Positions 42,956 to 54,711 of a DNA stretch of 64,000 nt are shown here, piece by piece. Under the pieces are notes generated by a model, which saw only the letters and a list, made by a program, of their open reading frames with translations, was not told where the DNA came from and ran no database searches. Positions within the stretch are counted from its first letter, which is position 1. Each line of letters starts with the position of its first letter. The stretch covers positions 43,973,769 to 44,037,768 of the forward strand of contig CM055903.1 of NCBI GenBank assembly GCA_029582155.1, written 5' to 3'. This DNA comes from Panopea generosa (taxonomy: Eukaryota; Mollusca; Bivalvia; Adapedonta; Hiatellidae). The translations under genes were made by a program, and so were the position numbers.

Positions 42956-43289
42956 ATGACATTTTTTTTAACAGACTGGACTTGACCATGAAGTCTGCGT
43001 TAAAATGTCAATTATATATATTCTTTATATTTTAAGCCTAGTGACAATATTCATTATACCACTTGACTATTATGCAAGAGTTTCTTCAGTTAGTTCTTTA
43101 ACAGAATATTGATTTGAATACTATATCAGGAAAGAAAATTGATTTTTCTAAAGATGACACACTGAAATGACTACATTTACTAAGGAAAGAAAAAAATTGA
43201 TGTTTACAGAGCTGCAAAAAAATGTATGATTTGAGTCCTTCAAAAATCAGATGGATACAGACCATAACTAGAAATAAGATAGACAGATG
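42956..43289. other. No feature seen
   Basis: AT-rich spacer; an intron continuing from the candidate exon is possible. Confidence 0.3.
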
Positions 43290-43565
43290 CTGGTTTGGTG
43301 AGCAGCCTCCATTAATGCATTAGGTTGTAGGTTCGGTCCTGGACGGGGATGTCAAAGACTTCAAAACTATACTTAGAACTTTCTTGCTGTGCAGGCGGCA
43401 TTAAAAACTAGTTTTAGGACTGTTCTGTCCATTTCTGTGTAGGGTATCATTCTATGTGCCTGTGACGCGATAGATACTTCAGAGTAGCAGCTTTCAGAAT
43501 ACTATCTTCAGTAGACGCCACAGTGATCTGGATATGAAATATTGTTCAAAACAACACCTAATACC
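43290..43565 (+). repeat. SINE-A, old copy
   Basis: B-box-like taggttcggtcctggac, gatgtcaaagacttcaaaac, gggtatcattctatgtgcc, cagaatactatcttcagtag and aatattgttcaaaacaacac. Strongly diverged. Confidence 0.62.
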
Positions 43566-44120
43566 ATACTTTATAGTGCTTGACAGCTGGTTTTGGGGTG
43601 GTTGACACTTACGGGGGCCATCATTGACATCTCCCAAATCTGTGTATGACCGTTCTAATACAAAACTCATCGACACCAACCGGGATTGCCACAGCGTGTG
43701 AGGCCACAGAACTTTTTTTTATCTTCCATGGTACAAAATCATCAATGGGATCCAAGCATTAAATTTATTTACTAGTATTTACCACATGCATGGTATTAAT
43801 TATTAAAATACTTAGTAACCCAACAAAAATTCCAAAATATTTGCTCGAAAAATTATTCCTGATACTTATCTCTAACAGGAACTATAACAGGAACTAATAT
43901 TAACACTTTTCCAGAGAAGCATTCACTATGCAATATACCACACTGACAGGGGAGAAAACACAAATTAAAATTATGACAGCAGTGGTTGTTTTCCCTTTTG
44001 TGTCTATAAAGTTCCCACAACTCATGTGTTACAAATTCAATATTCTTGCAAGATTTATCTCCCTTGCTTCATTTTTTAGTCTTAAAAATACTGTTCAACC
44101 CATTACAGGTTATAAATAAA
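43566..44120. other. No gene recognised
   Basis: A 63-residue frame at 43928-44119 (+) has no recognised motif. Confidence 0.35.
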
Positions 44121-45351
44121 CAGTGTTTTCTCCAGCTCCAAATTTTTTGGGGTCATTGATGACCCACTGACTAAAAATCTGGGGGTCATCAATTGACTAG
44201 TTTTAAACTTAATCAATTTTAATAAATAGAGGTAAAAAATTCATTTTACTTAAACAGTTTTACTTCCTGTTTCACACAAAGTTCAAAATCAAAACGAGAG
44301 TTAACAACTTCAAAACAATTTAACTTCAAACAAATGTTTCACTTCTGGCAAGAAGTTACAACAACTACAAACTATTTGTCTTTTCCTTCCTAACAGCATT
44401 GTGCAACATTAACTTTGTTATGGTCATGGCCACAGGGCCATGATCTTTTCAAATGTCATGGCCCCAGTTCAATCATCATAGCCCTAACTATTTTTAATGA
44501 AAAACACTAAAATTATTTTTTTCAATATTTATATATTTCAGCTGACCTACATCTTTCGCAATACTAAGGATTATACTCCTTGGAAAAGAAACCTTTTGTT
44601 GTGTTCTTTTTCCAAAAAGCATTTCTTTTCTGGCTCATTGCTAGACACATTTTAGAGTAATGTTACCTTAAAATAAAATATATATATTATATTTTAACGG
44701 TAACTTAAAAAATAAAAAAATTTCTCAAATTATATAATCATTTTATTAATTTCTTTTTTCCATAACCTCTTAAACGTCCACCGAAGAAACATTAACGGCA
44801 CTGGGAATGTCGCTGTAAAAAATTGATCTGCTGATGTTCACAATGGTATGAAAATGTTATGCACGCGCATTTCAATACCTTATAAAAATCAAAATAAAAA
44901 CATTTTCAGACAGAATATGGTCTGAACAAATAACATGACTTTTTTTAATATTCACAATTTCCACATTTCATCTTTATCTTCATCTTCAAACAATCAAAAA
45001 CCAGGTATATATCAATGGAAGTGTTGCAGCGATCGTTTGTTATTGCTTTGCGGAAAATTATGTATGTGATCATAATCGTCTATGCGATTGCATCAATATA
45101 GCGGAAATAACAAATTAAACGTTTACGTAACTTAATAGAACCGCATGACCGGGGTTTCCCTGAATCATACCACGTGATATGTCAAACCAGCCAGCATTGT
45201 AAAATTAACTCTGAAAGCAACAATGAACACATGTGCTAATTTCTGTATTTTCAAGGTTGTGTCATAATGGACGCACTGAACAAACTTGATTGTGTCAAAT
45301 GAGATTTAATTGAGTCAAAAACGCAAGAAACGCGATCTGGAGAAAACACTG
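44121..45351. mobile_element. hAT-like non-autonomous element, 1231 bp
   Basis: Ends are perfect inverted repeats: cagtgttttctccag at the left and ctggagaaaacactg at the right. CAGTG-type ends are typical of hAT elements. The interior is AT-rich with no open frame of useful length, so it is non-autonomous or decayed. The 8 bases on each side (taaataaa, tatatatt) do not match, so the target-site duplication is lost or the ends come from different copies. Confidence 0.72.
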
Positions 45352-45397
45352 TATATATTCACTGGTAGAGAAAAAACATTGAGTAATCAATATTTTG

Positions 45398-45475
45398 AAT
45401 GGAGCTTGGCTTAAATCCATGACCTCACCAGCGAGGTAAGTGACCTTCTTGGGACAGCGCTGGAGACAACCAGGG
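45398..45475 (-). repeat. SINE-C head fragment
   Basis: gaatggagcttggcttaaat, ccatgacctcaccagc, aggtaagtgaccttcttggg. Only the head region remains. Confidence 0.6.
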
Positions 45476-45847
45476 CGCAGACAACCAGTCTGGGAATAGA
45501 CCAACAATCCATTTCATACAGAATTCCAATAGAAAAGTTGACATCTAGTCTAGAATCGTACTAACAATTTATTAATTACATACATATCTGTCACAGTCAA
45601 TTATACACAGCTGTTATTTTGTCCTAAAAAGGATTCATAATAAACTAAATGCGACACATATACCGTATAATTAATAGACCATATTTTCTCAAAAAAAAAC
45701 AACACTCCAAATGTTTATAAAATAAAGAATCACTTCCACAATTGATTGACATATTCAAACTACATCAATAAAATGAACAGCAAAAGTTAATGTTAATATG
45801 GTAAGTAAACATCATAAATATTGTAATATTTATATATTTTTCTTACT
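45476..45847. other. No feature seen
   Basis: AT-rich sequence without recognised features. Confidence 0.4.
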
Positions 45848-46056
45848 CGGGTTTAATGCCATTTTCGACATATAACATCTTACAATATATATTTATTGTT
45901 TATCCAGTTTGATTGGTGGGGGAGACCCTCAGAATGAATCTAAGTAGAACCATCGTCCTTCAGTAAGTAATTGGCAACTTACGAACAAACTCGTATAGAA
46001 TCAGTGAGTGGTCGCAAGACGTCAGCGCCTTAGACCACCAGGCCACAGAGGACTGT
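45848..46056 (-). repeat. SINE-C
   Basis: ggtttaatgccattttcgac, ccagtttgattggtggggga, aagtagaaccatcgtccttc and aagtaattggcaacttac. The head ends gccttagaccaccaggccac. The B-box region is deleted. Confidence 0.87.
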
Positions 46057-46175
46057 AGGTAAATTGTAGTCAACAGCTTTATATCAAAAAAAGTATTTTT
46101 ATTTAACTAGCAATCTAATTGACCTGATGCAGAACGACTATCATTATTTGTCAAAGTTAGTACAGTATAGTGTTA

Positions 46176-46508
46176 ACTTATATACTGTTGTATGGTGTTT
46201 AGAGTCGCTTTCAACAATTTTTCAGTCATATCACGACGGTGTCTACTTGAGAGAGTATTCTGAGCGCTGTCACACTGGAGTATCATGCCGCAGACACATG
46301 GTACGATACCCCACCCAGTCACATTATACTGACACCGGGCCGACCAGACCTAAAACTCTCCTCTAAATGCTGAGCGTCAAGCGAGGAAGCTTCTAGTACC
46401 ATTTTTAAAGTCTTTGGTATGACCCGGCCGGGGATCGAACCCACGACCTTCCTCATGCGAAGCGGACGCTCTAACACTAGACCACGCCGCGGTCCTTACT
46501 TAAATACT
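46176..46508 (-). repeat. SINE-A, full length, young
   Basis: Flanks acttatatact (46176-46186) and acttaaatact (46498-46508), a target-site duplication with one mismatch. The element is complete: tail tgttgtatggtgtttagagt, body gataccccacccagtcacat, B box gggatcgaacccacgacc, A-box side ctctaacactagaccacgcc. Confidence 0.93.
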
Positions 46509-47229
46509 ATCAACTTGTCTAAGGAAACCGGCAACACAGGAACCAATATTGATTGCTGACTGGATTATGGACTTGTTTGATTGACAGCCCACGTCAAGTC
46601 AATTGCCTTAAATGGTTTTCCCTGTAGAGAACAATATCCAACATTTGTGTTACTATTTTTGGATTTATTAGAGTACAATGCCTTATAGCAACATGTGAGA
46701 GGTTAATGAACCAATCAAATACAGTAAAAGCAAAATGACATTTTTATGGGATTTTTTAAAAGTGGGAAATTATTATGTACTGTAGACCTAAAGCAACAAT
46801 GAGAGGTGAATGAACCAAATCAAATACATAAAAATGGCATTAAGATTCAATATTAAAACCAAGAAAAAATGACATTTATTGTGGGGTTTTGCAGAAGTTA
46901 TTGTAAATATTTTGAAGCTGTCAGCATTAAAGGTCCCCACAAGCCATTATGGAAATCACTTTTATTCATAGCATGCATCGAATCAATTTTTACACCTATG
47001 GCCATATAACCATAACTTTTATGGAAATATTAATCTCAAAGGATTTCTATGCAGAAATTTATATTTCAACACAAAAAATTAAATTGAAACTAGTGCAGTC
47101 ACACTAGTTTTGAAAATATGCGATTTTATTTTTAAAACCACACACAGAAACTAATAATAAAGTATTTGTTACACTTTTTGTCACATTATGACCACAAATA
47201 TGCGGAATACAGTGCCTTTCAACCATATA
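46509..47229. other. No gene seen; loose repeats
   Basis: gagaggt.aatgaaccaa.tcaaata occurs near 46696 and 46801 with related flanking phrases, so an old duplication is likely. Confidence 0.35.
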
Positions 47230-47386
47230 CAGTAAAACCTGTCTTAAGCAACCAGTCAAGGAAAGGAGCAAAAGTAGCCTTTTAAGACAGGTTATTTTAA
47301 TACAGGTTAATTAGATCTGAAAGCACAGAAATGGGAAATAGCAAAAGTGGCTGCTCAAGAGAGGTGGCCGCTAATACAGGTTGTGC
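47230..47386. mobile_element. MITE-F, right end worn
   Basis: cagtaaaacctgtcttaagc, accagtcaaggaaaggagca, aagacaggttattttaatac and agaggtggccgctaatacag. Right end acaggttgtg only partly matches the inverted repeat. Confidence 0.82.
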
Positions 47387-47490
47387 CCCTTTACAAAACA
47401 GAAATGAAACGAACGTTCTGTACACAAATACTTGGTTTAATATTCTTATTTCATATTTGCATCATGTCGCTGTTAAAAATAAGTAAAAAC

Positions 47491-47745
47491 TAAAAATGTC
47501 ATACTCAGCTCAAAATGTTAAGCTCAACTAAAAATGTCATGCTCAGCTCAAAATGTCACGCTTAGCTCAAAATTTCGCACTCAAATCAAAATGTCATATT
47601 CAGCTCAAAATGTCACCCTCAAGTCAAAATGTCACACTCAACTGAAAATGTCATGCTTAAACTCAAAATGTCATGCCCAACTGAAAATGTCACACTCAAC
47701 TCAAAACGTCACACAAAATGTCATGTCACTAAAAATGTCATCCAC
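47491..47745. repeat. 19-bp minisatellite, about 13 copies
   Basis: ctcaaaatgtcatgctcaa unit. The phrase aaaatgtca recurs at 47588, 47607, 47626 and 47645, 19 bp apart. Confidence 0.92.
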
Positions 47746-48947
47746 AACTATAATACCAATGGACTCATTATAACAAATTAATGAAAACATCTGTAACTTT
47801 CTACTCCAACTCAGCATTAATTCTTTCTCAGCATTAAAATCTTTCAAACCCCGAGGCCAAATCAAGTATTTGCACTTTAATTTGTGTGTTTTTTATATGA
47901 ATCATGAAAATTTTTGTTGAGTACAAATTTGAAATTTGTACGAAAAAAGTTTTATAATCTCAGGGCCTGGTATAGGAACGACATTATAGTGATTTGAGTT
48001 TGCAACTCTAATTATGATACAATAATATTTTAGAAATAATACGGTAACAGATGTATCCCACTAAACAGTATCAGCTACAGCTAAAAGGTGGCGACAATTG
48101 TCAACATTTATCCAATGATAAGCGAAAAATATATACTGATACGCTTGTTTCACTCGCACAATCAGATAAAAGCATAGTAAAAATCATGTTCCCATAAATG
48201 GCCTGCTGCATATTTATGATATTTGTGGTATTTCTCTCATTTTCTCAACAACTCAGATGCAAAACCAGACCTAACATGAAAAAATTATAAAATTTTCATC
48301 TTTATAACCTCATCTTTTATTAAAGGAAGTAATGTCAGGATTTTTTAAAAATATTAAAGTACATTTTTTCCACAATACATCATGTCTATATATAATCACT
48401 GAGCTCATACTATGGAAAGGATATCTATTTAAAAAATGTCAAAATAATATATTGAAAAGGATTGCCTAACGCGCACAGATTAGATTGAAGTAGATTTCCC
48501 ACATAAAACTGCTAGGTACTTTGTGACATAACAAATGAGTCACATGATTTCAAATAATTTTGATATGCCATATTCGTGTACATATTGTTGACCTTAGAAA
48601 GTATCTGAATGGCAAGGTGAAGGTCATCAAGCAGTGTATGATATTTATTTGTAGAACACAAATATGATTTTCCATTGCACCACTCCATTAAAATATCGTT
48701 TTCGTCACGTTTTGGTGGATTTGATATACCAAATAATTTATATTTTATAACTAACAGATAGTAGGATACTTTGTATTCATTTTAATATAATTCTATTTTT
48801 CTAGATACTTACAGAGATTTTTCCTGACATATTGCCTTTAAAAGAAAAATAAAGAGTATAAAATGTCACAAATAAAAATAGTCACAGTAAACTCAATAGT
48901 GGTTAGATTGCTATTAATGAAAGGGTCTGCACAATCAGAATGGTATA
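47746..48947. other. No feature seen in about 1.2 kb
   Basis: AT-rich; no repeat family, exon or RNA gene recognised. Confidence 0.4.
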
Positions 48948-49090
48948 TGGGGTTCAGTCTAACACTCACTAATATAACCTCTCACCTCTGAGGTTATAGG
49001 TTTGAGCCCAACTAGGTCCAATAAGTTAAGAGAAAAAGCTTATAGGTAAGTGGCAGGAAAATGGTGGATCTACTCAGAGTTCTGTAAATG
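48948..49090 (+). repeat. SINE-C, diverged
   Basis: atataacctctcacctctga, B-box-like ggtttgagcccaactaggt, taggtaagtggcaggaaaat and gtggatctactcagagttct. Confidence 0.7.
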
Positions 49091-49179
49091 GGATACATGT
49101 GTGTACACCATAGGTCTATCTTAACCATTCACTCATTCTGCATTGAAAATGGCAGTAAATGTAAATCCCATGTATATTT

Positions 49180-49425
49180 TGGTGTTGTTGTCTACTTGAG
49201 ACAGTCTTCCAAGCTCTGCCTGACTATGCCTCAGACACCCAGTCACATTAAACTGACACCTGGCCCACCAGACCTAGAACTATGCTCTTAATGCTGAGCA
49301 CCAAACGAGGAAACTTCCAGTAACATTATTTAAGTCTTTGGTATGACCCGGTTGGGAAATAAACCCACTACCTTCGGCATGCAAGGCAGACCCTCTACCA
49401 CAAGACCATTCGCTGTGGTACATAT
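49180..49425 (-). repeat. SINE-A, tail decayed
   Basis: tgttgtctacttgagacagt, acacccagtcacattaaact, cacctggcccaccagaccta, and the head gcaaggcagaccctctacca, caagaccattcgctg. Confidence 0.87.
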
Positions 49426-49854
49426 ATATATATATATACATTATGTAAACCCCATATAAAATTAAATTATATACTTTTTGTAAACAAACAAAATATTTTT
49501 CTGTCCTTTAGCTGTACATATCGGCAAATGTTACTGTCTAGACATTTATCAAGTGCTAAGATATTTAACAAATGGCTAATTTTCAATGGCATTATTTCTG
49601 ACTGAATGGACACGAAAATCACTTGCGGAAAAGAAGTCCCACACTGCAAGACTGCTATCAGAGGTATATAATCAGTCGGCTATCTAACATGTTTTGAAAC
49701 ACTCTCCCTCTGAAAGCTCCACAATAGAGTCATTATTTAAAACAATGGGACAATAATATTTATCGGTACATTGGACAGGAAAAATACTGATTTATTTATC
49801 TGCTGTAATTAAAAGAAAACAAATATCTTGAAATCTTCTATACCTTTTACTAGG
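49426..49854. other. No gene seen; (TA)n run
   Basis: tatatatatatatatac near 49425-49440; otherwise nothing recognised. Confidence 0.4.
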
Positions 49855-49995
49855 ATGTTAGAGCATTGAATAGAGTTGTCTACTAATGCTCAAAGTCAAC
49901 AGTTCTATCCCAGACTCGACAAAGTGAAATCAAGGGATGTGACTTATCAAGGAAGTGGCAACAAAATAATTATCTAATTAAAATTAAACAAGTTA
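49855..49995 (+). repeat. SINE-D, old copy
   Basis: aggatgttagagcattgaat, agagttgtctactaatgctc, aacagttctatcccagactc and tatcaaggaagtggcaac. Diverged. Confidence 0.6.
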
Positions 49996-50498
49996 TATCT
50001 ATAATTATCTCCATACCAGGTAAAAAACGGGACGCACTGTCACATGGACACATCCAGGTCCTATGAGTCATGCAGGTAAACCTGTTGTGATAAAGGTAAT
50101 AAATTCACTTGAATTCCCTAATCTCTAGATAAAATGTTTAAATCTGTCATCAATACAACTTTAGTTTTTTGACAAATGCACTATACAACTACAAAATGCA
50201 GCACTGAAAATGAACTGTTTAAAGTTAAACAGATATGGCAGCCAGATAAATGCACAACTCTTTCTTAGAATAATTGCTGTATTTAATGTTTGATTCATGG
50301 AATTGTGAAATAATCGGCAGTGTGTTACTTTGATTCATGACATTTTGATGAAGTCCCAGGTGCGCACGACCTTAATGTAGTTTTTATAATTATTTAGAAC
50401 TTCTGCAAAGCCCCATAATAAATTTCTTTTGTAAATTTAAATTGATCAATGTTTCTTCTGTAAATATTTTAGATGCTATGTCAGTTTTGACATTGAAC
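49996..50498. other. No feature seen
   Basis: No recognised repeat or coding signal. Confidence 0.4.
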
Positions 50499-51320
50499 AT
50501 ATATAAAAGTACTTTGTGAGTGAGTTTGGCCTAAACAACTTTCAAACAAAAGAAACCTTGGACTTGAAGATATATAAAAGTACTTTGAGAGTGAGTATGG
50601 CCTAAACAACTTTCAAACAAAAGTAACCTTGGACTTGAAGATATATAAAAGTACTTGGAGAGTGAGTATGGCCTTAACAACTTTCAAACAAAAATAACCT
50701 TGGCCTTGACGATATAAAAGTACTGTGTGAGTAAATCTTGCTAAACAACCTTACAATGAAGGTATAGAAAAGCATTTTGTGAGCAAGTTTGACCGTAACA
50801 ACCTTCAAACAAACATGACCTTGAAATTGGAGGTATCGAGTTTAAATCACCTACTACAAGAACACACTAACAATTTCATTTGTGTGGAACTTGAGTACAT
50901 GGTAACTATGATTTAAATGATGACCTTGACCTTGATATAACCTTAATCTTGAAAGTATGGACCTAAAAGATGTACAAAAATAACCATGATAATGTCTTAT
51001 GTTTGGCATAAAGAACCTTTTGTCAACTGTAACCTTAACCTTGAAAGTATAGAGCAAAATCACTCACAATTTCTTTAAAGTGAAACATTAATAAATTCTA
51101 TTGATCAGCAGTTTATAAGACATTACTACCAATTTTAAAAACCTTCAAATGTAACCTTGACCTTGTACGCATGAATTTAACATGTGTACAAGAATGAACC
51201 TTATTTCATTGTTTGGAACTTAAAGATATCTCCATCAGTTACTGATCAGTAGTTTATACAAAGCTTAGACTTAACTTTAACAGTGTAACATTGACCTTAA
51301 GCCTAGAGACCAAACACATA
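50499..51320. repeat. 71-bp tandem repeat decaying into aaccttgaccttgaa repeats
   Basis: tatataaaagtactttg begins units at 50500, 50571 and 50642, 71 bp apart. Each carries gtgagtatggcctaaacaac, tttcaaacaaaag and aaccttggacttga. Further on the units are older, but aaccttgaccttgaa-type phrases recur to about 51300. Confidence 0.8.
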
Positions 51321-51371
51321 CATGGGGACATTGCATACAGATCATATTTTAAATGTATATATTTTACATTG

Positions 51372-51548
51372 ATTGTGAAACAAGTTCTTGCAACTTCGAC
51401 AAATGACGCTTGAATTTTTGCTGTGTAGAACCAGTACTAAGCAAATGCAGATAAAGTGTCTTGTTCAAGGACACCACAAATAGCAGTAACAGATGATCAA
51501 ACCCGTGCTTGAACCTCATGCTCTGCCACTGGGTCACCCGCTTCACAT
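51372..51548 (-). repeat. SINE-E, best copy
   Basis: gtgaaacaagttcttgcaac, gctgtgtagaaccagtacta, gataaagtgtcttgttcaag, gacaccacaaatagc and the head gccactgggtcacccgcttc. The tRNA-like head and the tail are both recognisable. Confidence 0.8.
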
Positions 51549-52118
51549 TCAAAACATCATCTCATTTCCCTTCAGGTAGCCGAGTGTTAGCCTCACAACA
51601 TTACTTGCATTAATGCAAACAGAACAGACAGGATAAAGCAGAATTAAGCCAAGACATTAATTTACAAAAAAAAACATGGCAAACGTATGCCATTACAAAT
51701 AGATGCAGTTTGATAAGATGTAAATCATGGCTGGCAATACATCAAACTTGATAGCAGCCAATTAAAGATCAGTTACAATAAGCAATTACTTCAACATAAA
51801 TCAAAAACAAACAGTTGGCAGGAGTTTCCACAGCACAGGGTGCAATCACGGCTCGTGTAGAAACTTATCATCAAATGCCAGCAGCAGAAACAGGACTGAG
51901 AAAATGATCCTTCTCCAGACAGAAGGTGCACTAATTACATGGGTCAGTCTCAAAAACATGTAAAATAAACAACTCATTCATTCCTTTGATGGGAATGTTT
52001 TGCTATCCTAAAGACTAGTATTATAAACTATTCTCTGAGCATGTTAAATAACTGTTGAAACAGATTCTACGGCAAGGTCGGTGACTACTTTTTTATGTAT
52101 GCAGCATATTTTTTTCCC
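51549..52118. other. No gene recognised
   Basis: Complex sequence at 51700-51960, not matched to any repeat here. A pyrimidine-rich acceptor-like run (ctcatttcccttcag) ends at 51576, but no open exon follows it. Confidence 0.3.
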
Positions 52119-52357
52119 TACTAATCCAGGGGTCATGTGTTTGAATCGCCATCTGGCCAAAGTCTCTGTGGTGATTGATATACAACATTGAGTCTCATTG
52201 TCATTCATCTCTCACTGCTGATTCAAATGGGAAAGTTGTAAGTTACTTGGGGAGATAGATGAGCTCGAGTGCTGGTTACTCTTCAAAGAATGTTAAGCTA
52301 ACTGACCGTCTGCTAGCTCTCAATGGCATTGAAATGATGCAAAATATTCAAACAAAC
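52119..52357 (+). repeat. SINE-B, 5'-truncated
   Basis: ctaatccaggggtcatgtgt, ttgaatcgccatctggcc, catctctcactgctgattca, core gaaagttgtaagttacttgg, and tail gaaatgatgcaaaatattca. Confidence 0.87.
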
Positions 52358-52361
52358 ACCA

Positions 52362-52508
52362 TTTTCCTGATACTGATAAAGACCACGATAGTCCAGACTC
52401 GAGATATTTGGGACTGAAGTCAGCTCAAACTCCTAACCTCAGTGGTAGGAGGAGACAGGCTTTTGTGATCTTGAGACAGCACTTTTGACTGCTCGCCTGC
52501 TGAAGGTC
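52362..52508 (-). repeat. SINE-C, old copy
   Basis: accattttcctgatactgat, agctcaaactcctaacctca, gtggtaggaggagacaggct and gatcttgagacagcac. The head end is worn. Confidence 0.6.
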
Positions 52509-52539
52509 CATCAACTGATTGTAGGAATATGTGACAATT

Positions 52540-52668
52540 TTTTTCTTTAAATACCATTTTTCAACACATTATAAGTCGAAGTTGTATGCATCTAGTTTTA
52601 TTGGTGGAGCAAGACCTAAAATGAATCTGAACACAACCATCGTCATTTTGTGTAAAAATGGACCATGC
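52540..52668 (-). repeat. SINE-C 3' part
   Basis: taccatttttcaacacatta, ctagttttattggtggagca, agacctaaaatgaatctgaa and cacaaccatcgtcattttgt. Confidence 0.78.
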
Positions 52669-53132
52669 GCAGTTTACAAGTTGCTACTTGGAAATAGTAA
52701 TGAAATGACTATGAAATTTGAACAGTTCTGAGTTTTCATTTTTTTGTGAGATAGGATCATACCAGTAAACCAGACCGCTAGCATGCATTGTAAACGACCC
52801 ATGGGTACATTAGAAGGTGCATGTGTTGTATTGATCGTGTGTCATGTCAAAGTGCTCCATGGAATTTTGTCATATTACATGATTAACATTGCGTCATGAT
52901 GGTGCATTGTACGCCCTTCCATACAAGGTTATGTAAGTGCATAACAGATCAGCTGGTGACAAAGCATGCATTCTTTGTCTTGAGATAGTCATTATAAAAA
53001 CCGTGTAAATTTTTCTCCATTTGATGTAGAAATATCAATTTCACATCATATGAAAAGGTAAGACATTGTGTAATGAAAGCCACTGTCAATAATTAATACC
53101 AGTTTTATTAAGAGAAACACTTTTAATTACTA
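52669..53132. other. No feature seen
   Basis: No recognised repeat or coding signal. Confidence 0.4.
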
Positions 53133-53500
53133 AGTGGAGCAGCGGATAGAGTGTTGGCAACTCACACCTTAGATTGTGGGTTTGTTCCCTAGCTCAACCC
53201 AATGAGCTTTCAATAAACAACTCAGTACTGGTTCTACTCAGGAATCAGGACCGAGACTGGTTAGTTTAAACTTATTCATTTTACTTCCTTTGTGAAACAA
53301 GTTCTTACAACTTAGGCAAATCGTGTTAAAGTCTTCCTGGTTAGAACCAGTACTAAACATATGTGGAAAAGTGTCTTGCTCAAGGACACCACACATAGCC
53401 GTGGTGGAAGATCAAACCTACAACCCATGTGCTCCACAGTGGTTCATATAAGCTCTGAGCTTACATCGCAATCAAGCTAAAATAAATAAGTATTAAATGA
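53133..53500 (+). repeat. SINE-D, split by a SINE-E
   Basis: Head agtggagcagcggatagagt, B-box-like gggtttgttccctagctcaa and cagtactggttctactcagg, to gagactggtt at 53260. It resumes at 53434 with cacagtggttcatataagct, then gcaatcaagctaaaataaat. Confidence 0.82.
53271..53435 (-). repeat. SINE-E inside SINE-D
   Basis: tgtgaaacaagttcttacaa, tcctggttagaaccagtact, aaaagtgtcttgctcaagga, caccacacatagccgtggtg and ggaagatcaaacctac. gagactggtt and cacagtggtt at the two junctions may be a worn target-site duplication. Confidence 0.78.
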
Positions 53501-54509
53501 CCTTAACATGTCATGTTGACCAGTGACCATGAACTTTGACCTAAGATGTGAGATCAAAAACATCAGACATCATTTAGCCATATTACAACAAATCATTCAA
53601 TTTATTTCTTAATAATTGAAATTTAAGAATATTCGATACTTAATAATACATGCCCCGAGAGTCTTCGATTCAAACATTACAAAATGGGCAATAAATTAGT
53701 ATTGATTATATAAATTATAATTGTCTCAACACACGAATGATGAAAGTTATGGAAATATAAACCGCCAACTTCAAAGGATGAATTTATATTGCACCTCGAG
53801 CACAATGATTGGTCTCATCCTTCATCCGAATTATAACACCCACATTCCTCCCTTTCCAACAGGCATATGATCACATAAAACGTACCTAATGCTATTTATG
53901 AGATCAGCAGATCGAAGAATAATTAAGAAGGACAAGAAAATAGGGTGTGAACTAATCTACAGATGAAAATCTGTTGTTCGCGCCAGTAATGGTAGCCGAC
54001 CATCCCTGGAGAATATTTAGACAGGACACTGACAATGTAATTATTCCTTATGTGACCTAGTTCTGTCATATACTTTACCATTTCCGTGAGAGATGTACAA
54101 TTATTAAGGCTCTTAGAGAAAAGCGATTTTGAACAAAAATATATACATCTTCTTGTCATAATTCATTATTCTACAGGACGTAGGCTGCATGCAACTTTCT
54201 GTTGATCAAATTATATAAATTACTGCACCTGACTCTTGGTAAATTGATAAATTATAGACACTGTGACATTCTATCTATCTACTACCCCGCTATCGTTATC
54301 ATGATGTAGACATTTACCAGTTAAATGTTCTGACATTGTCATTATGTGTATGACCTTGACCTCTTACAGAACGTGCAGAAATATAATACGATAAATATGA
54401 CCTTGGCACTATAGAAAGGGCTCTCAATATTTATGAGACATTTGCATGACCTTGTAGTAGCAGTGTAATCATCACCTTGACCTTAATCTAAATGGACCCT
54501 AGTAATAAC
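53501..54509. other. No gene seen; TGACCT-type motifs
   Basis: Contains tgaactttgacct at 53530-53542, which on the minus strand is AGGTCA-A-AGTTCA. Several tgaccttg phrases follow at 54350-54490. No coding signal: the minus-strand frame at 53923-54159 has no motif I know. Confidence 0.4.
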
Positions 54510-54575
54510 CATATACCCTAGAATAAATGCTTCCCCCTAATAACACCCCCCCCCCACCCCTCACCCCCCCCCCCC

Positions 54576-54606
<31 letters not shown>

Positions 54607-54628
54607 ACCCCTCACACACACACACCCC

Positions 54629-54676
<48 letters not shown>
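54510..54676. repeat. Worn element end, then poly(C) and (CA)n
   Basis: ccatataccctagaataaat resembles the element end at 11047. It is followed by C-rich tracts, including one uninterrupted run of about 30 C, and then (CA)n with CCCCTCA interruptions to 54676. The minus strand is a long G run, so quadruplex formation and length instability are likely. Confidence 0.93.
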
Positions 54677-54679
<3 letters not shown>

Positions 54680-54711
54680 TTTTTATGGAAGTTGGTCTTT
54701 AATATAAACGA

